Shown: positions 27,665 through 38,987 of the stretch, one piece after another
Layout of the letters: each line of letters opens with the position of its first letter
Numbering within the stretch: the first letter of the stretch is position 1
From: an uncultured Alphaproteobacteria bacterium
Lineage (GTDB): Bacteria > Pseudomonadota > Alphaproteobacteria > HIMB59 > GCA-002718135
Reading direction: 5' to 3'
Assembly (NCBI GenBank): GCA_902522865.1
Contig: CABYXC010000001.1
Location: 185,693 to 229,953, forward strand
DNA: 44,261 nucleotides
Notes under the pieces: generated by a model
The model's input: the letters and a program-made list of their open reading frames with translations, nothing else
What the model was told of the DNA's origin: nothing
Databases searched by the model: none
Program-made: the position numbers and the translations under genes

Positions 27665-29345
27665 GAGATTATTTACCTTATCAAGTTATAATCTAACATT
27701 TCAACTCATTATAATTAACTTAATTATTGTATTTTTAGGTTTAGTATTTTTATCTTATTTCAATTTCAACTTAATTCAAAATAATAAATTCATAGATAAT
27801 AGAGATCAATCAATAAGATTAAATTTATCAAATATAACAAAATATTTAGAAAACACTTCAATATTAAGAGTGCCAATTTTTCAGTATGATTATCGTTGCA
27901 GATATCTTCAAGATATTGATGCATACAAAGAGAGTTGTGACTTGGCAGAAAATATTAATCCTATCGAATTATCAGAACCTGAGTTAGAAAAGTTTACAAC
28001 TGAACAATTTATATTTCAAAACTATGGTGATAAAGATTTTAACACTGTCATTTATAATGAAAATTGGATTAAAATTGCGGACTCATCAAATATATTTTTG
28101 AGCTCAGATGTAGAGGAGATAGATATATCAGAAACAAGAGAAAATATAGTTGATTTCTCAAATTTATTTGGAAAAATTTATATTAATAATTTTAATTATA
28201 TTAATAATTACATTCTTAAAAATAAATTTACTAAAAATTTAGACAAAAATGTACATGAAATTATTTTGATTATTGACACTATTAAAGAAAAGCAGAAACT
28301 CGTTAAAACTTTCGAAGATGAAAATAATGATATAACTAGAATTTTAACATCACCTATAATCCAAGATAATAACGTCTATGGAGTTGTTCTAATAAAGTAT
28401 AAATTATTATTAAATAATAATGAACTAGCAAGACAATCTTTGAATTTTTTTAATTTCTTTCTTTTATTTGTTGTAGTCACAATTTTATTATCATTTATTT
28501 TTTTGAGAGGTTTGATATCACCATTAAGGCAAATAACTAAAATCACTGTCCTTGAGAGAGATAAAACAAATAAGAAAAAATTAATATACCCTCTAAGATC
28601 TGATGAAATTGGTATTTTATCTAACCAAATACAACTTATGTCAAACGAATTGAAATCGCAAATCAATCAATTAGAAAAATTTAGTTCTGATGTTGCACAT
28701 GAACTAAAAAATCCATTAACAGCAATAAAATCTTCGTTTGAATTATTAACTAGCAAAAACATAACTAATGAAAATAGAACCAAAGTAATGAATAATTTTA
28801 ATAAAGATATCGACAGAATGAATAGATTGATCTCCGACATTTCTCATTTTTCAAAAACTATTGCAGAAATTGAAATAGAAAATTTTGAACTAACTAATGT
28901 AAACAAATTTCTAAAAGAAAATTTTAGTGAAAAATCAACAAATAAGAAAAATATTAAAATTTTACTTCAATCAGATAATAATAAAAATTTAGTACTTCTT
29001 AACAAAGATAAATTTTTGCAGGTAATACTAAATTTAATAGATAATAGTATTTCAATTGCCAAAAATAATTCAAATATTTTAATTACATCAAATAAAAAAA
29101 ATGAAAATTGTGTTGAAATCAAAATTTATGATCAAGGGAAAGGCATAAATTTGAAAGAAAAAAATAAAATTTTTGATAGATTTTACACTGATAGAATAGA
29201 TGATCGGGACAAGCACTCAGGTCTTGGGCTATCTATATCCTACGAGATAATTAATTCATTCAATGGTTCAATTGAATTAACAGAAAGTGACAAATTAGAC
29301 TTTAGAGGTGCTTGTTTTCTGATTAAATTACCATTAAAAAGTTAA
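27636..29345 (+). CDS. chvG: Sensor histidine kinase ChvG (ExoS-like)
   Basis: Membrane partner of ChvI, 569 residues. One membrane segment lies at about 22-42, then a periplasmic sensor domain of some 225 residues, a second membrane segment at about 271-291, a HAMP-like linker, the HisKA domain with His355 in FSSDVAHELKNPLTAIKSSFE, and the ATPase domain with N box NLIDNSISIA, DQGKGIN and SGLGLSISYEI. The ATG at 27636 lies inside chvI; a GTG at 27657 (GTGATTAA overlapping the chvI stop) is an equally plausible start and would remove seven residues. In the periplasmic domain Cys88 and Cys101 could form a disulfide. In larger alphaproteobacteria hprK and PTS genes usually follow; here ahcY follows directly. 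Confidence 0.9.
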   Translation: MALDILGVIKRLFTLSSYNLTFQLIIINLIIVFLGLVFLSYFNFNLIQNNKFIDNRDQSIRLNLSNITKYLENTSILRVPIFQYDYRCRYLQDIDAYKESCDLAENINPIELSEPELEKFTTEQFIFQNYGDKDFNTVIYNENWIKIADSSNIFLSSDVEEIDISETRENIVDFSNLFGKIYINNFNYINNYILKNKFTKNLDKNVHEIILIIDTIKEKQKLVKTFEDENNDITRILTSPIIQDNNVYGVVLIKYKLLLNNNELARQSLNFFNFFLLFVVVTILLSFIFLRGLISPLRQITKITVLERDKTNKKKLIYPLRSDEIGILSNQIQLMSNELKSQINQLEKFSSDVAHELKNPLTAIKSSFELLTSKNITNENRTKVMNNFNKDIDRMNRLISDISHFSKTIAEIEIENFELTNVNKFLKENFSEKSTNKKNIKILLQSDNNKNLVLLNKDKFLQVILNLIDNSISIAKNNSNILITSNKKNENCVEIKIYDQGKGINLKEKNKIFDRFYTDRIDDRDKHSGLGLSISYEIINSFNGSIELTESDKLDFRGACFLIKLPLKS

Positions 29346-29356
29346 AATAATCATAA

Positions 29357-30658
<1,302 letters not shown>

Positions 30659-30666
30659 GAGTTAAT

Positions 30667-31836
30667 ATGAAAAGATCTTATTTATTTACAAGTGAATCAG
30701 TTTCTGAAGGCCATCCAGATAAAGTTTGTGATAGAATTTCAGATATGGTTGTTGATACTTATTTATCATCTGGTGACCCACAAACACGCGTAGCTTGTGA
30801 GACTTTGACTACCACAAATAAAGTAGTTTTAGCTGGAGAAGTAAGGGGACCATCAGTTTCTAAAGATCAGATTATATCTCAAGTTAGGGATTGTATTAAA
30901 GATATTGGTTATGAACAAGATGGTTTTCATTGGCAGAATTGTGATATTGAAAGTTTTCTTCATGAGCAGTCAGCTGATATTGCTATGGGTGTTGATTCTG
31001 GTAGCAATAAAGATGAGGGTGCAGGCGATCAAGGAATCATGTTTGGTTTTGCTTGTAAAGACACTGAATCATTAATGCCAGCACCGATACATTATTCTCA
31101 TCAAATATTATATAAAATGGCACAAGCCCGAAAAGATGGATCTGCATCTGGTCTAGAACCTGATTCAAAAAGCCAAGTTACAATGCTTTATGAAAATGGA
31201 AAACCAAGCAAAGTTACATCTTTAGTAATTTCTTCACAACACAAAGAAGGTTTATCTCCTGAAGACGTAAAAGAAATTGTTAAACCTTATGTGTATGAGT
31301 GTATACCTAATGAATTATTAGAAGATCTTAAAGATGAAGAATTCTATGTTAATCCCACAGGCAACTTTGTAATTGGAGGCCCTGATGGCGACTCTGGTTT
31401 AACTGGCCGTAAAATAATAGTTGATACATATGGTGGTGCAGCGCCCCATGGTGGAGGCGCTTTTTCAGGAAAGGACCCATCTAAAGTTGATAGATCTGCA
31501 GCATATGCAGCTAGATATTTAGCAAAAAATGTTGTTGCAGCAGATCTAGCTGATGAGTGTACTATACAGTTATCTTATGCAATAGGAGTATCAAAACCTT
31601 TATCGGTATATGTAAATACTAATGGAACAAATAAAGTTGATGAACAGAAAATTGAAAAATCTGTGCAAGATTTATTTGATCTAAGCCCAAGAGGAATAAG
31701 AGAACATTTAAAACTTACAAATGCAATTTATGTTCCAACTTCTGCTTATGGTCATTTTGGTAGAGAACCAAGTGACAAGGGACATTTTACTTGGGAAAAA
31801 ACTGATTTAGTGGAAGCTCTAAAAGGTATTGCATAA
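30667..31836 (+). CDS. metK: S-adenosylmethionine synthetase
   Basis: Makes SAM from methionine and ATP. In 389 residues it shows the N-terminal [20 protein letters not shown] with catalytic His, the [13 protein letters not shown] loop, the glycine-rich [21 protein letters not shown] split over the P-loop-like region, and [23 protein letters not shown] lies 5-8 bases before the ATG. The 8-bp gap after ahcY shows there is no riboswitch between them. Length and motifs are normal. Confidence 0.98.
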   Translation: MKRSYLFTSESVSEGHPDKVCDRISDMVVDTYLSSGDPQTRVACETLTTTNKVVLAGEVRGPSVSKDQIISQVRDCIKDIGYEQDGFHWQNCDIESFLHEQSADIAMGVDSGSNKDEGAGDQGIMFGFACKDTESLMPAPIHYSHQILYKMAQARKDGSASGLEPDSKSQVTMLYENGKPSKVTSLVISSQHKEGLSPEDVKEIVKPYVYECIPNELLEDLKDEEFYVNPTGNFVIGGPDGDSGLTGRKIIVDTYGGAAPHGGGAFSGKDPSKVDRSAAYAARYLAKNVVAADLADECTIQLSYAIGVSKPLSVYVNTNGTNKVDEQKIEKSVQDLFDLSPRGIREHLKLTNAIYVPTSAYGHFGREPSDKGHFTWEKTDLVEALKGIA

Positions 31837-31842
31837 TAAAAT

Positions 31843-32289
31843 TTGCAAAAATTAAATAATCAAATTTTAGATCTTCGTGAACTTGAAAAACTCTCCACTA
31901 ATTTATGTAAAGACATATCTGTTGGAGACATTTACTTATTTCAAGGAGATCTAGGTGCTGGTAAAACAACATTTATAAGATTATTAATTAATAATCTTTT
32001 TGTATTAAATAATTTACCAAAACCCTCTTCCATTACTAGTCCAACATTCCCTATTTTGATAACCTATGAATTGAATTCTTTACAAATCTATCATTATGAT
32101 CTTTATAGAGTAAAGAGTCTTAAGGAATTAGAGGAATTAGATTTCTTCGAAAATTTAAATAACAACATTACATTTATAGAATGGCCTGAAATGCTAATTA
32201 GTTTACCGCTAAAAAAAAATCATTATTTAATAAATTTAGATATGATTGCAGAAACTAAAAGAAAAATTAATATTAGTTTTAAACAATAG
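31843..32289 (+). CDS. tsaE: tRNA threonylcarbamoyladenosine biosynthesis ATPase TsaE
   Basis: P-loop ATPase that drives the TsaB-TsaD complex in t6A37 synthesis on ANN-decoding tRNAs. It has 148 residues with Walker A GDLGAGKTT (35-43), the TsaE switch SSITSPTFPI, YHYDLYRVKSLKELEELDF and the FIEWPEML motif. The start is TTG six bases after the metK stop; there is no ATG or GTG before the conserved region, so this start is effectively forced. It leads the tsaE-amgK-murU set. Confidence 0.93.
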   Translation: MQKLNNQILDLRELEKLSTNLCKDISVGDIYLFQGDLGAGKTTFIRLLINNLFVLNNLPKPSSITSPTFPILITYELNSLQIYHYDLYRVKSLKELEELDFFENLNNNITFIEWPEMLISLPLKKNHYLINLDMIAETKRKINISFKQ

Positions 32290-32293
32290 TCTA

Positions 32294-33211
32294 ATGAATT
32301 CTGATCATAATGATTTAGAAAAAATTGAGGACGGATTATCCAATAAATTAATTTATAGAATTACTGAAAAAGATAATACCAAAATAATAATTGACTTTTC
32401 TAGAGATAAACAAGAGCTTAAAAATTTTCTTACTGTTTATGAAATTTTACAAAAAATTAATATATCAATTCCTAAGATATATGAAGTTAATCAAAAACAA
32501 TACAAAATATATATGCAAGATTTCGGAAAAAATAGATTTAATAAAATATACAATAAAGATAATCTTTATAAACTTTTAAAACTAGCTGTAGAAAATATAA
32601 TTGTTATTCAAAATGAGTCAAATTTAAATAATTTAAAAAATTTAAAAGAGTACACCTTTGAAGATTTAAAAATTGAACTTGAAGAGTTTGTTACTTATTA
32701 TATTCTTAATAACAAAAATTCAAATTTTCCCAATTCAAAATTTTATGAATTATGGAAAGGTATATTTTATTCTCAAAATTATAATATGAAAAATTTTGTT
32801 CACAAAGACTTTGAATTTGTTAATCTATTTTTTTTAGAAAATTATGAATCACATTTACAATGTGGAATTATTGATTTTCAAAGTGCTTTTAGGGGATTTA
32901 TAGGATGGGACCTAATATCATTATTAGAAAATCCAAGAATAAATTTTACACGAGATTACAATGATAAATTAATTGAATATTTTTATGATAACACGTCAAT
33001 TATAGAAAATTTTAATACTTTTCGCGAACAATATTATGTTTTAAGTTTAGCTCGACAGACTCGATTACTTGGTAGATGGAGAAAATTACTTAGCACAAAT
33101 AATGATAATAGATACTTAGATTATTTAAAAATAACTAAATCTAGAACAATAGCGATATTGAATAATATTCAAAATTATGAACTAAGATCAATATATGAAA
33201 AGTATTTATAA
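32294..33211 (+). CDS. amgK: AmgK-like sugar kinase (MurNAc/GlcNAc anomeric kinase)
   Basis: Aminoglycoside-phosphotransferase-fold kinase; the family phosphorylates MurNAc at C1 in peptidoglycan recycling. Visible are the hinge-like IYMQDFGKN, catalytic loop FVHKDFEFVNLFF and metal loop GIIDFQSAFRGFIGWDLISLLENPR, which is diagnostic for this subgroup. From the ATG at 32294 it is 305 residues and begins four bases after tsaE. An in-frame TTG at 32246 would add 16 residues, including a helix that suits the family N-terminus but overlaps tsaE by 44 bases; the start is therefore uncertain. murU follows after 3 bp, which strongly supports the assignment. Confidence 0.87.
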   Translation: MNSDHNDLEKIEDGLSNKLIYRITEKDNTKIIIDFSRDKQELKNFLTVYEILQKINISIPKIYEVNQKQYKIYMQDFGKNRFNKIYNKDNLYKLLKLAVENIIVIQNESNLNNLKNLKEYTFEDLKIELEEFVTYYILNNKNSNFPNSKFYELWKGIFYSQNYNMKNFVHKDFEFVNLFFLENYESHLQCGIIDFQSAFRGFIGWDLISLLENPRINFTRDYNDKLIEYFYDNTSIIENFNTFREQYYVLSLARQTRLLGRWRKLLSTNNDNRYLDYLKITKSRTIAILNNIQNYELRSIYEKYL

Positions 33212-33214
33212 TTT

Positions 33215-33895
33215 ATGAAGAATTTTACGTTAATGATTTTATGTGCAGGTTTTGGATCAAGGATGCTGAATTTGACAAGGAGTACCCCAAAACCTCTGTT
33301 AAAATATAAAAATAAAATATTATTAAAGAACACAATTGATTTCTTTACTAATATTGGATGTGATGAAATTTTAATAAATACACATTATTTACATTATAAA
33401 ATTAAAAAGTATTTAGATAAAAATTTTAAAAAATATCCTATTCAGATTATCTATGAAAAAACAATACTTGGCACAGGCGGCGGAGTAAAAAATATCTTCA
33501 ATCATACAAAAAGAAATAAAATCTGCATTGTTAATTCTGATATTTTTTGGACTAATAAAAATAAATCACATATCAAATTTTTTCTTAGAAATTATCAAGA
33601 TGTATCTCACTGTAAAATGTTGTTGTCTAAAGATATAAATTTTTTAGGTTTAAAAAAAGAAAATGGTGACTTTAATTTAAAAAGAAATGTAGTCACAAAT
33701 TGGAATAGTAGAAATGAGAAATTGTATTATTCCGGTCTTCAAATTGTATCTAAAAATATCTTTAATAGTAGAAAAAAAATATTCTCTATGAATGAAATTT
33801 GGACAAAACTAATAAAAAAAAATCAAATCAAAGGTTATGTAATTCCTTCCAAAATTAGACATATTGGGGATAAAAAATCAATTTTAGAAAATTAG
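33215..33895 (+). CDS. murU: MurNAc-1-phosphate uridylyltransferase (MurU-like)
   Basis: Nucleotidyltransferase that would convert the AmgK product to UDP-MurNAc, bypassing de novo MurA/MurB. In 226 residues it has the activation motif MILCAGFGSRM (7-17), the STPKPLL lysine, the ILINTHYL strand, the LGTGGGVKNI loop and a metal-binding Asp in VNSDIFW. It is 3 bp after amgK. It is shorter and more lysine-rich than typical homologues but has all the motifs I look for. Other sugar-1-phosphate nucleotidyltransferases look alike, so the assignment depends partly on the neighbouring kinase. Confidence 0.85.
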   Translation: MKNFTLMILCAGFGSRMLNLTRSTPKPLLKYKNKILLKNTIDFFTNIGCDEILINTHYLHYKIKKYLDKNFKKYPIQIIYEKTILGTGGGVKNIFNHTKRNKICIVNSDIFWTNKNKSHIKFFLRNYQDVSHCKMLLSKDINFLGLKKENGDFNLKRNVVTNWNSRNEKLYYSGLQIVSKNIFNSRKKIFSMNEIWTKLIKKNQIKGYVIPSKIRHIGDKKSILEN

Positions 33896-33907
33896 ATTTA
33901 ATTTAGC

Positions 33908-33935
33908 TTGATAATAGATAAATATTTCTTAAATA
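33908..33935 (+). promoter_or_regulatory. Possible trxA promoter
   Basis: TTGATA at 33908-33913 and TAAATA at 33930-33935 with a 16-nt spacer lie in the 46-bp gap before trxA; initiation would coincide with the trxA ATG at 33942. The -10 match is poor (three of six). Confidence 0.25.
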
Positions 33936-33941
33936 TTAATT

Positions 33942-34262
33942 ATGTCTACTCATGTAACAAACGATAAAACCTTTGATAATGACATTTCTACTAATGATGT
34001 GCCAGTGGTAGTTGATTTTGGTGCAGAGTGGTGCGGTCCATGTAAGGTACTTGACCCAATTTTAGAAGAAATTGCAGCTGAGAATAAAGATAAAGTTAAA
34101 ATATATAAAATGAATATTGATGAGAACCCTATGACACCACAAAAATACGGCATTAGAGGTATTCCTACAATAATGATTTTTAAAAATGGTGAGTTAATCG
34201 ATACTAAAGTTGGAAGTCTTCCTAAAACAGCATTAGAAAACTGGATACAATCAAATTTATAA
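33942..34262 (+). CDS. trxA: Thioredoxin
   Basis: Small cytoplasmic disulfide reductase, 106 residues. The active site is WCGPCK (Cys31, Cys34), preceded by VVVDFGAEW; the cis-proline loop is RGIPTIMIFKNGE. It serves ribonucleotide reductase, methionine sulfoxide reductase and others. In the gene order I recall from larger alphaproteobacteria, addB and addA precede trxA; here a 46-bp gap follows murU instead. The stop overlaps the convergent folC stop by six bases. Confidence 0.96.
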   Translation: MSTHVTNDKTFDNDISTNDVPVVVDFGAEWCGPCKVLDPILEEIAAENKDKVKIYKMNIDENPMTPQKYGIRGIPTIMIFKNGELIDTKVGSLPKTALENWIQSNL

Positions 34263-35516
34263 TAGTTTTTTCCTTATTTTTCCTATCAAATACAAAGAAC
34301 CAGTAATTAAATATATTTTTTGGTGATTAGATCTAAAGTACTTTAAAGCATCAGTGATATTATTTATTTGCTCACATTTAATAGAATGAAAATCACAAAT
34401 TTCATTTATTTGTTTTGTTTTAAATGAATTTTTTTCATCAGGAATTTCTATAGCTAATACTTTAGATACTCTTTTTTTTATTTTGTTCAAAAATAAACTT
34501 GCTTTCTTATTATTCAACATTCCAAACAAGACTATAGGTCTTATTTTTTTATCTTTTAAAAATTCATTTAGTTTATCAGCTCCATCAATATTATGTGATC
34601 CATCAAGAATTATTTTGTTATTTTTATAATTAATAATTTCTAATCTTCCTGGCCAAATGGTTTTTTTTATTGCTGCATTAATCTCTTTTGTGTTTAATTT
34701 ATAACCCATTTTCTTCATAATTTTTGCAAAATATATAGATATTGATGCATTTTCTTCCTGATGTTTTCCGTTCAATGAAGGTCGAGTATAGAGATATCTT
34801 TTTCCATCTATTTGCATTTCAAACTTATTTTTTAATGATTTTGTGACTTGAAATTCTTTTCCATAAAAATATTTATTTTCAAACTTATTTAATTTTTTTT
34901 TTATGTGATCTTTTAACTCTTTTTTTTGTTTACCAACTAAAACAAAATCACAATTATTTACTATACCTAATTTTTCATTAGCAATTTTCTTAAGTGTTTT
35001 TCCAAGAAATTCTTCATGATCAAAACTAATTGGCGTTAAAATACTGCAAATCTTTTTTGGTACTATATTAGTTGCATCCAATCTCCCTCCTAATCCTGTT
35101 TCTAAAATGAGAAAGTCAGATCTTGATTGTTTAAATAATATGAAGGCTACAGCTGTTGTTATTTCAAAGAAAGTTATTGGTTTATTATTATTTATTTTTT
35201 TTACAAATTTTAGAGTTTCGTAAAGTTTTCTTGTGCTTACTTCTTTATTATTCAGAATTATCCTTTCATTAAACTTGGATAAATGAGGTGAGATATAAGC
35301 ATCACATTTATAACCATTCTTCAATAAAATATTTCTTATAAAACTTTGTACAGAACCTTTTCCATTTGTCCCTGCGACATGAATAATTTTTGGCAGATGA
35401 TCTTGAGGATTATCTAATTTTTTTAATAATAATTTTAATCTGTTTAATGAAAGATCAATATACTTAGGATGAAGTTTAACAAGTTCATCTAACAACTTTT
35501 CTGTTTTAGATTTCAC
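34257..35516 (-). CDS. folC: Folylpolyglutamate synthase / dihydrofolate synthase
   Basis: Adds L-glutamate to dihydropteroate and to folates. It has 419 residues with the Mur-ligase-type P-loop HVAGTNGKGSVQSF (47-60), the SPHLSKFNERI motif, LETGLGGRLDATN, the carbamylated-Lys region SFDHEEFLGKTL..IANEKLGI and DGSHNIDGA in the glutamate-ligase domain. The start is GTG directly adjoining the accD stop (no gap). It is the last gene of the long minus-strand run and ends overlapping trxA. Confidence 0.95.
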   Translation of the reverse strand: MKSKTEKLLDELVKLHPKYIDLSLNRLKLLLKKLDNPQDHLPKIIHVAGTNGKGSVQSFIRNILLKNGYKCDAYISPHLSKFNERIILNNKEVSTRKLYETLKFVKKINNNKPITFFEITTAVAFILFKQSRSDFLILETGLGGRLDATNIVPKKICSILTPISFDHEEFLGKTLKKIANEKLGIVNNCDFVLVGKQKKELKDHIKKKLNKFENKYFYGKEFQVTKSLKNKFEMQIDGKRYLYTRPSLNGKHQEENASISIYFAKIMKKMGYKLNTKEINAAIKKTIWPGRLEIINYKNNKIILDGSHNIDGADKLNEFLKDKKIRPIVLFGMLNNKKASLFLNKIKKRVSKVLAIEIPDEKNSFKTKQINEICDFHSIKCEQINNITDALKYFRSNHQKIYLITGSLYLIGKIRKKLL

Positions 35517-36362
35517 TTATTTACTTATATGATCTAATACTTTGTATAAAGTTTCTTTAAGATCTTTTCTATGAGAAACAATATCTACCATTCCATGATC
35601 TTTTAGATATTCAGCTTTTTGAAAATCTATAGGTAATTCTTCTCTTATGGTGTCTTGTATAACTCTTTTGCCAGCAAAACCTATCGTAGCTCCTTGCTCT
35701 GCTATTGTTATATCGCCTAACATTGCAAAAGAAGCAGTCACTCCACCGGTAGTTGGTTCGGTAAGAACTACTATGTAAGGTATATTATTTTCATTTAACA
35801 AATCAACAGCAGCTATAGTTCTAGGCATTTGCATTAAGCTTACAATTCCCTCCTGCATTCTTGCTCCACCAGATGACGTAACAATTACATAAGGTAGTTT
35901 TTTTTCTATAGCAATTTTAGCTCCTTTAACTATTGCGCCTCCAACTGCTCTACCCATAGAACCACCCATGAATTCAAAATTCATAATTCCTGAGATAATT
36001 TCTTTATTTTTAATTTTTCCTTTTATTAGAATGAAAGCATCATCTCTATTTGTTTTTTTTCTATATTCTTTTAATCTATCTTTATATTTTTTTTTATCTG
36101 TGAATTTTAATGGATCATCAGATATTTTGTCTGGAATAATTTCACTATAATCTCCATCTTCAAATAACAATTTAATCCTATCCTCTGCAGACATTCTAAA
36201 ATGATAATTGCAATTAATACAAACATATAAATTTTGTTTTAAATCTATATGATGAATCATATTTCCACACGAAACGCAGTTATTCCACAACTTTTCTGGA
36301 ACATCTCTTCTTTTTACAAGTGAGGATAGTTTAGGTTTAACAAAATTTGTTAGCCAATTCAT
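35517..36362 (-). CDS. accD: Acetyl-CoA carboxylase carboxyltransferase subunit beta
   Basis: With AccA, transfers carboxyl from biotin to acetyl-CoA to make malonyl-CoA for fatty-acid synthesis. It is 281 residues. The N-terminal zinc ribbon is intact: Cys29, Cys32, Cys48 and Cys51 (NNCVSCGN and YVCINCNYH). The crotonase-fold core shows MGGSMGRAVGG, VTSSGGARMQEG and LTEPTTGGVTASFAMLGD. It overlaps trpA by four bases and abuts folC. The trpFBA-accD-folC arrangement is the standard alphaproteobacterial one. Confidence 0.97.
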   Translation of the reverse strand: MNWLTNFVKPKLSSLVKRRDVPEKLWNNCVSCGNMIHHIDLKQNLYVCINCNYHFRMSAEDRIKLLFEDGDYSEIIPDKISDDPLKFTDKKKYKDRLKEYRKKTNRDDAFILIKGKIKNKEIISGIMNFEFMGGSMGRAVGGAIVKGAKIAIEKKLPYVIVTSSGGARMQEGIVSLMQMPRTIAAVDLLNENNIPYIVVLTEPTTGGVTASFAMLGDITIAEQGATIGFAGKRVIQDTIREELPIDFQKAEYLKDHGMVDIVSHRKDLKETLYKVLDHISK

Positions 36363-37153
36363 ACCCTAGTTCCATTTTTCAAATCTTTTAAAAAATTTTT
36401 GATTTTTGATAACATTTTATCTTTATTAGTTAAATTATCTTCAATAATTTTAATTATACTGGAGCCAACAACTGCACCATCAGCTATTTTGCATATATTT
36501 TTTACATCAGTTGAGTTTTTAATTCCAAATCCAGGGACAACTGGTAAGTTTGTGTGTTTTTTTATAAAAGAAACTGATCTTTCAAGCTCATTAAGATCTG
36601 CAGATTTTTGCCCAGTTATTCCCATAACACTAACATAATATAAAAAACCACTAGCATTATTTAATATCATTTTTAGTCTTTGCTCATTAGTTGTAGGAGT
36701 AATTAATCTAATCAGATCAATCTGGTAATATTTTAATTCATTGATTAAATCTTCATCTTCTTCAGGCTGTAGATCAACAATAATTAAACCATCAACTCCA
36801 TTCTCTTTGCATTTTTTTACAAACCTCTCAATTCCAAAATATAGAATTAAATTATAGTAACCCATTAAAATAATAGGCAGATCATTTTTTATTTTTTTTG
36901 CCTCAGCAGCTAATAAGAAAATATTTTCTAAATCAATTCCTTTACTTATTGCTCTATTACTTGATAGCTGAATTGTTGGACCATCAGCCATTGGATCAGA
37001 AAAAGGCATTCCAATTTCTATAATATCAGCCCCATTTTTAATTATTGTTTTAATAATTTCTAAACTGGTATCAAAATCAGGGTCACCTCCAGTAACAAAT
37101 GTTACTAGTTTTTTTTCATTATTTATAAATGCCTGACTAATTAAATTAGTCAT
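36359..37153 (-). CDS. trpA: Tryptophan synthase alpha chain
   Basis: Cleaves indole-3-glycerol phosphate to indole and glyceraldehyde-3-phosphate and channels indole to TrpB. It is a 264-residue TIM barrel with catalytic Glu46 in DIIEIGMPFSDPMADGP and Asp57 in the same stretch, a GYYN loop, the PTTNEQRL loop-6 region, YYVSVMGITG and the phosphate-binding PGFGIKNS and GAVVGSSI. It starts exactly where trpB ends and overlaps accD by four bases (ATGA). Confidence 0.97.
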   Translation of the reverse strand: MTNLISQAFINNEKKLVTFVTGGDPDFDTSLEIIKTIIKNGADIIEIGMPFSDPMADGPTIQLSSNRAISKGIDLENIFLLAAEAKKIKNDLPIILMGYYNLILYFGIERFVKKCKENGVDGLIIVDLQPEEDEDLINELKYYQIDLIRLITPTTNEQRLKMILNNASGFLYYVSVMGITGQKSADLNELERSVSFIKKHTNLPVVPGFGIKNSTDVKNICKIADGAVVGSSIIKIIEDNLTNKDKMLSKIKNFLKDLKNGTRV

Positions 37154-38362
37154 TTAAATTTTTATTTTTAATTCATTTGCAATAGTAAAAATATCTTTAT
37201 CTCCTCTACCACACATGTTCATGACAATAATTTTATCTTTACTGTAGTTTTTTGCAATTTTTTTTAATACAGCCAAAGCATGAGCTGGTTCTAAGGCTGG
37301 AATTATACCTTCTAATTTGCAACAATATTGAAAAGCTTCTAACGCTTCTTTGTCAGTTGCTGACATATATTTAACTCTTTTTTCTTCAAATAAAAATGAA
37401 TGTTCGGGACCAATTCCTGGATAATCTAATCCTGCAGAAATAGAATGAGCTTCCTGAATTTGCCCAGTGTTTGATTGAAGTAAATAGGTTTTGTTGCCAT
37501 GAAGTACACCTGGTTTCCCACCAGTTAAACTAGCTGCATGCTTATCTGTATTTATTCCGTGACCTGCTGCTTCAACAGCAATCATTTCAATATTAGAATC
37601 ATCTAGGAATTCATGAAACAAACCCAAGGCATTCGAACCTCCACCTATGCAAGCCATTAATAAATCTGGTGCTCTTCCTTCAACATTTTCAAGTTGCTCA
37701 CGTACTTCTTTTCCAATTATAGATTGAAAATCTCTCACCATTGCAGGATATGGATGAGGTCCTGCGGCCGTACCTATTATATAAAAAGTATCTTGAACAT
37801 TTGTAACCCAATCTCTTAGTGCTTCATTCATAGCATCTTTAAGGGATTTTGAGCCAGTAGAGACAGATCGTATTTCTGCACCTAGCAATTTCATTCTAAA
37901 GACATTTGGTGATTGTCTTTCAATATCTTTTTCTCCCATATAAACTATACAAGGTAATCCAAATAAAGCACAGACAGTTGCTGTAGCTACACCGTGCTGT
38001 CCCGCTCCTGTTTCTGCTATAATTCTAGTCTTACCCATTTTTTTTGCTAGTAAGATTTGACCCATGCAATTATTAATTTTATGAGCACCTGTGTGGTTAA
38101 GCTCATCTCTTTTAAAATAAATTTTTGGACCTCCAAGATCATTTGTTATTCTCTTTGCTAAAAATAGAGGACTCGGTCTGCCAACATATGTTTTTAAATA
38201 ATGATCAAGCTCATTAATAAAATTTTTGTCATTTTTTATTTTTTCATATTCCTTTTCAACTTCAAGAATTAAAGGCATTAAAGTTTCAGAAACATATCTT
38301 CCACCAAACTGACCAAAATATCCTTTTTCATTTGGATAACTTTTATATGTGTTCTTAAGCAT
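37154..38362 (-). CDS. trpB: Tryptophan synthase beta chain
   Basis: PLP enzyme joining indole and serine into tryptophan. Its 402 residues include the N-terminal [15 protein letters not shown], the PLP lysine Lys95 in [12 protein letters not shown], the phosphate-binding [15 protein letters not shown], the [20 protein letters not shown] segment and MCGRGDKDI near the end. It overlaps trpF by eight bases upstream and abuts trpA downstream. This is the TrpB1 type that pairs with TrpA. Confidence 0.98.
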   Translation of the reverse strand: MLKNTYKSYPNEKGYFGQFGGRYVSETLMPLILEVEKEYEKIKNDKNFINELDHYLKTYVGRPSPLFLAKRITNDLGGPKIYFKRDELNHTGAHKINNCMGQILLAKKMGKTRIIAETGAGQHGVATATVCALFGLPCIVYMGEKDIERQSPNVFRMKLLGAEIRSVSTGSKSLKDAMNEALRDWVTNVQDTFYIIGTAAGPHPYPAMVRDFQSIIGKEVREQLENVEGRAPDLLMACIGGGSNALGLFHEFLDDSNIEMIAVEAAGHGINTDKHAASLTGGKPGVLHGNKTYLLQSNTGQIQEAHSISAGLDYPGIGPEHSFLFEEKRVKYMSATDKEALEAFQYCCKLEGIIPALEPAHALAVLKKIAKNYSKDKIIVMNMCGRGDKDIFTIANELKIKI

Positions 38363-38984
38363 TATTTATTTTCCCGATAAAATTATTTATAATGTGATTA
38401 TCTTTAATGCCAAGCTCTTTTTCTACTCCAGAAGATAAATCTATCCCTAAGGGATTTATATCTTCAAGAATTTGCCTAATATTATTAGTATTAATACCTC
38501 CAGACAAAAGCCACTGTTTATCAGTTTTTAGATTCTTTAATATATTCCAATCAAAACTTTTAGAATTTCCACCAGGTAACTCACCCTTTAAGGGTTTGTA
38601 ATCAAACAAAAAATAATCAACACTTTTGTATTTATCAATTTTATTTAAATCACTTAAATTACTTATTGAAATTGATTTAATTATTTTTATGTTCATTTTT
38701 TTTAAAGTTTTAATGTATTGCTCATCTTCTGAGCCATGTAATTGTACAAATTTTAATTTTAAATTCTTTATAATCTCTGCTAATTCAACAATATCTCTAT
38801 CTACAAAAACTCCAACACCATTAATATTTAAATCTTGGGATATATGTTGAAGGACACTTGCATTTTCGAAAGATATATTTCTTGGGCTTTTTTGATAAAA
38901 AATCATACCAAAAAAATTAACCCTGTTTTTTTCACAACATAAAAGCGTATCTTCATTTTGTATTCCACAAATTTTAATAATCAT
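38355..38984 (-). CDS. trpF: Phosphoribosylanthranilate isomerase
   Basis: Third step of tryptophan synthesis: Amadori rearrangement of phosphoribosyl anthranilate. It is a 209-residue TIM barrel with the catalytic Cys6 in IIKICGIQ, the general-acid Asp in YFLFDYKP, the [10 protein letters not shown] loop and the phosphate site [10 protein letters not shown]. It lies between pyrF (3-bp gap) and trpB (8-base overlap). trpE, trpD and trpC are not in the window, in line with the split trp operon common in alphaproteobacteria. Confidence 0.95.
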   Translation of the reverse strand: MIIKICGIQNEDTLLCCEKNRVNFFGMIFYQKSPRNISFENASVLQHISQDLNINGVGVFVDRDIVELAEIIKNLKLKFVQLHGSEDEQYIKTLKKMNIKIIKSISISNLSDLNKIDKYKSVDYFLFDYKPLKGELPGGNSKSFDWNILKNLKTDKQWLLSGGINTNNIRQILEDINPLGIDLSSGVEKELGIKDNHIINNFIGKINNA

Positions 38985-38987
38985 TTC

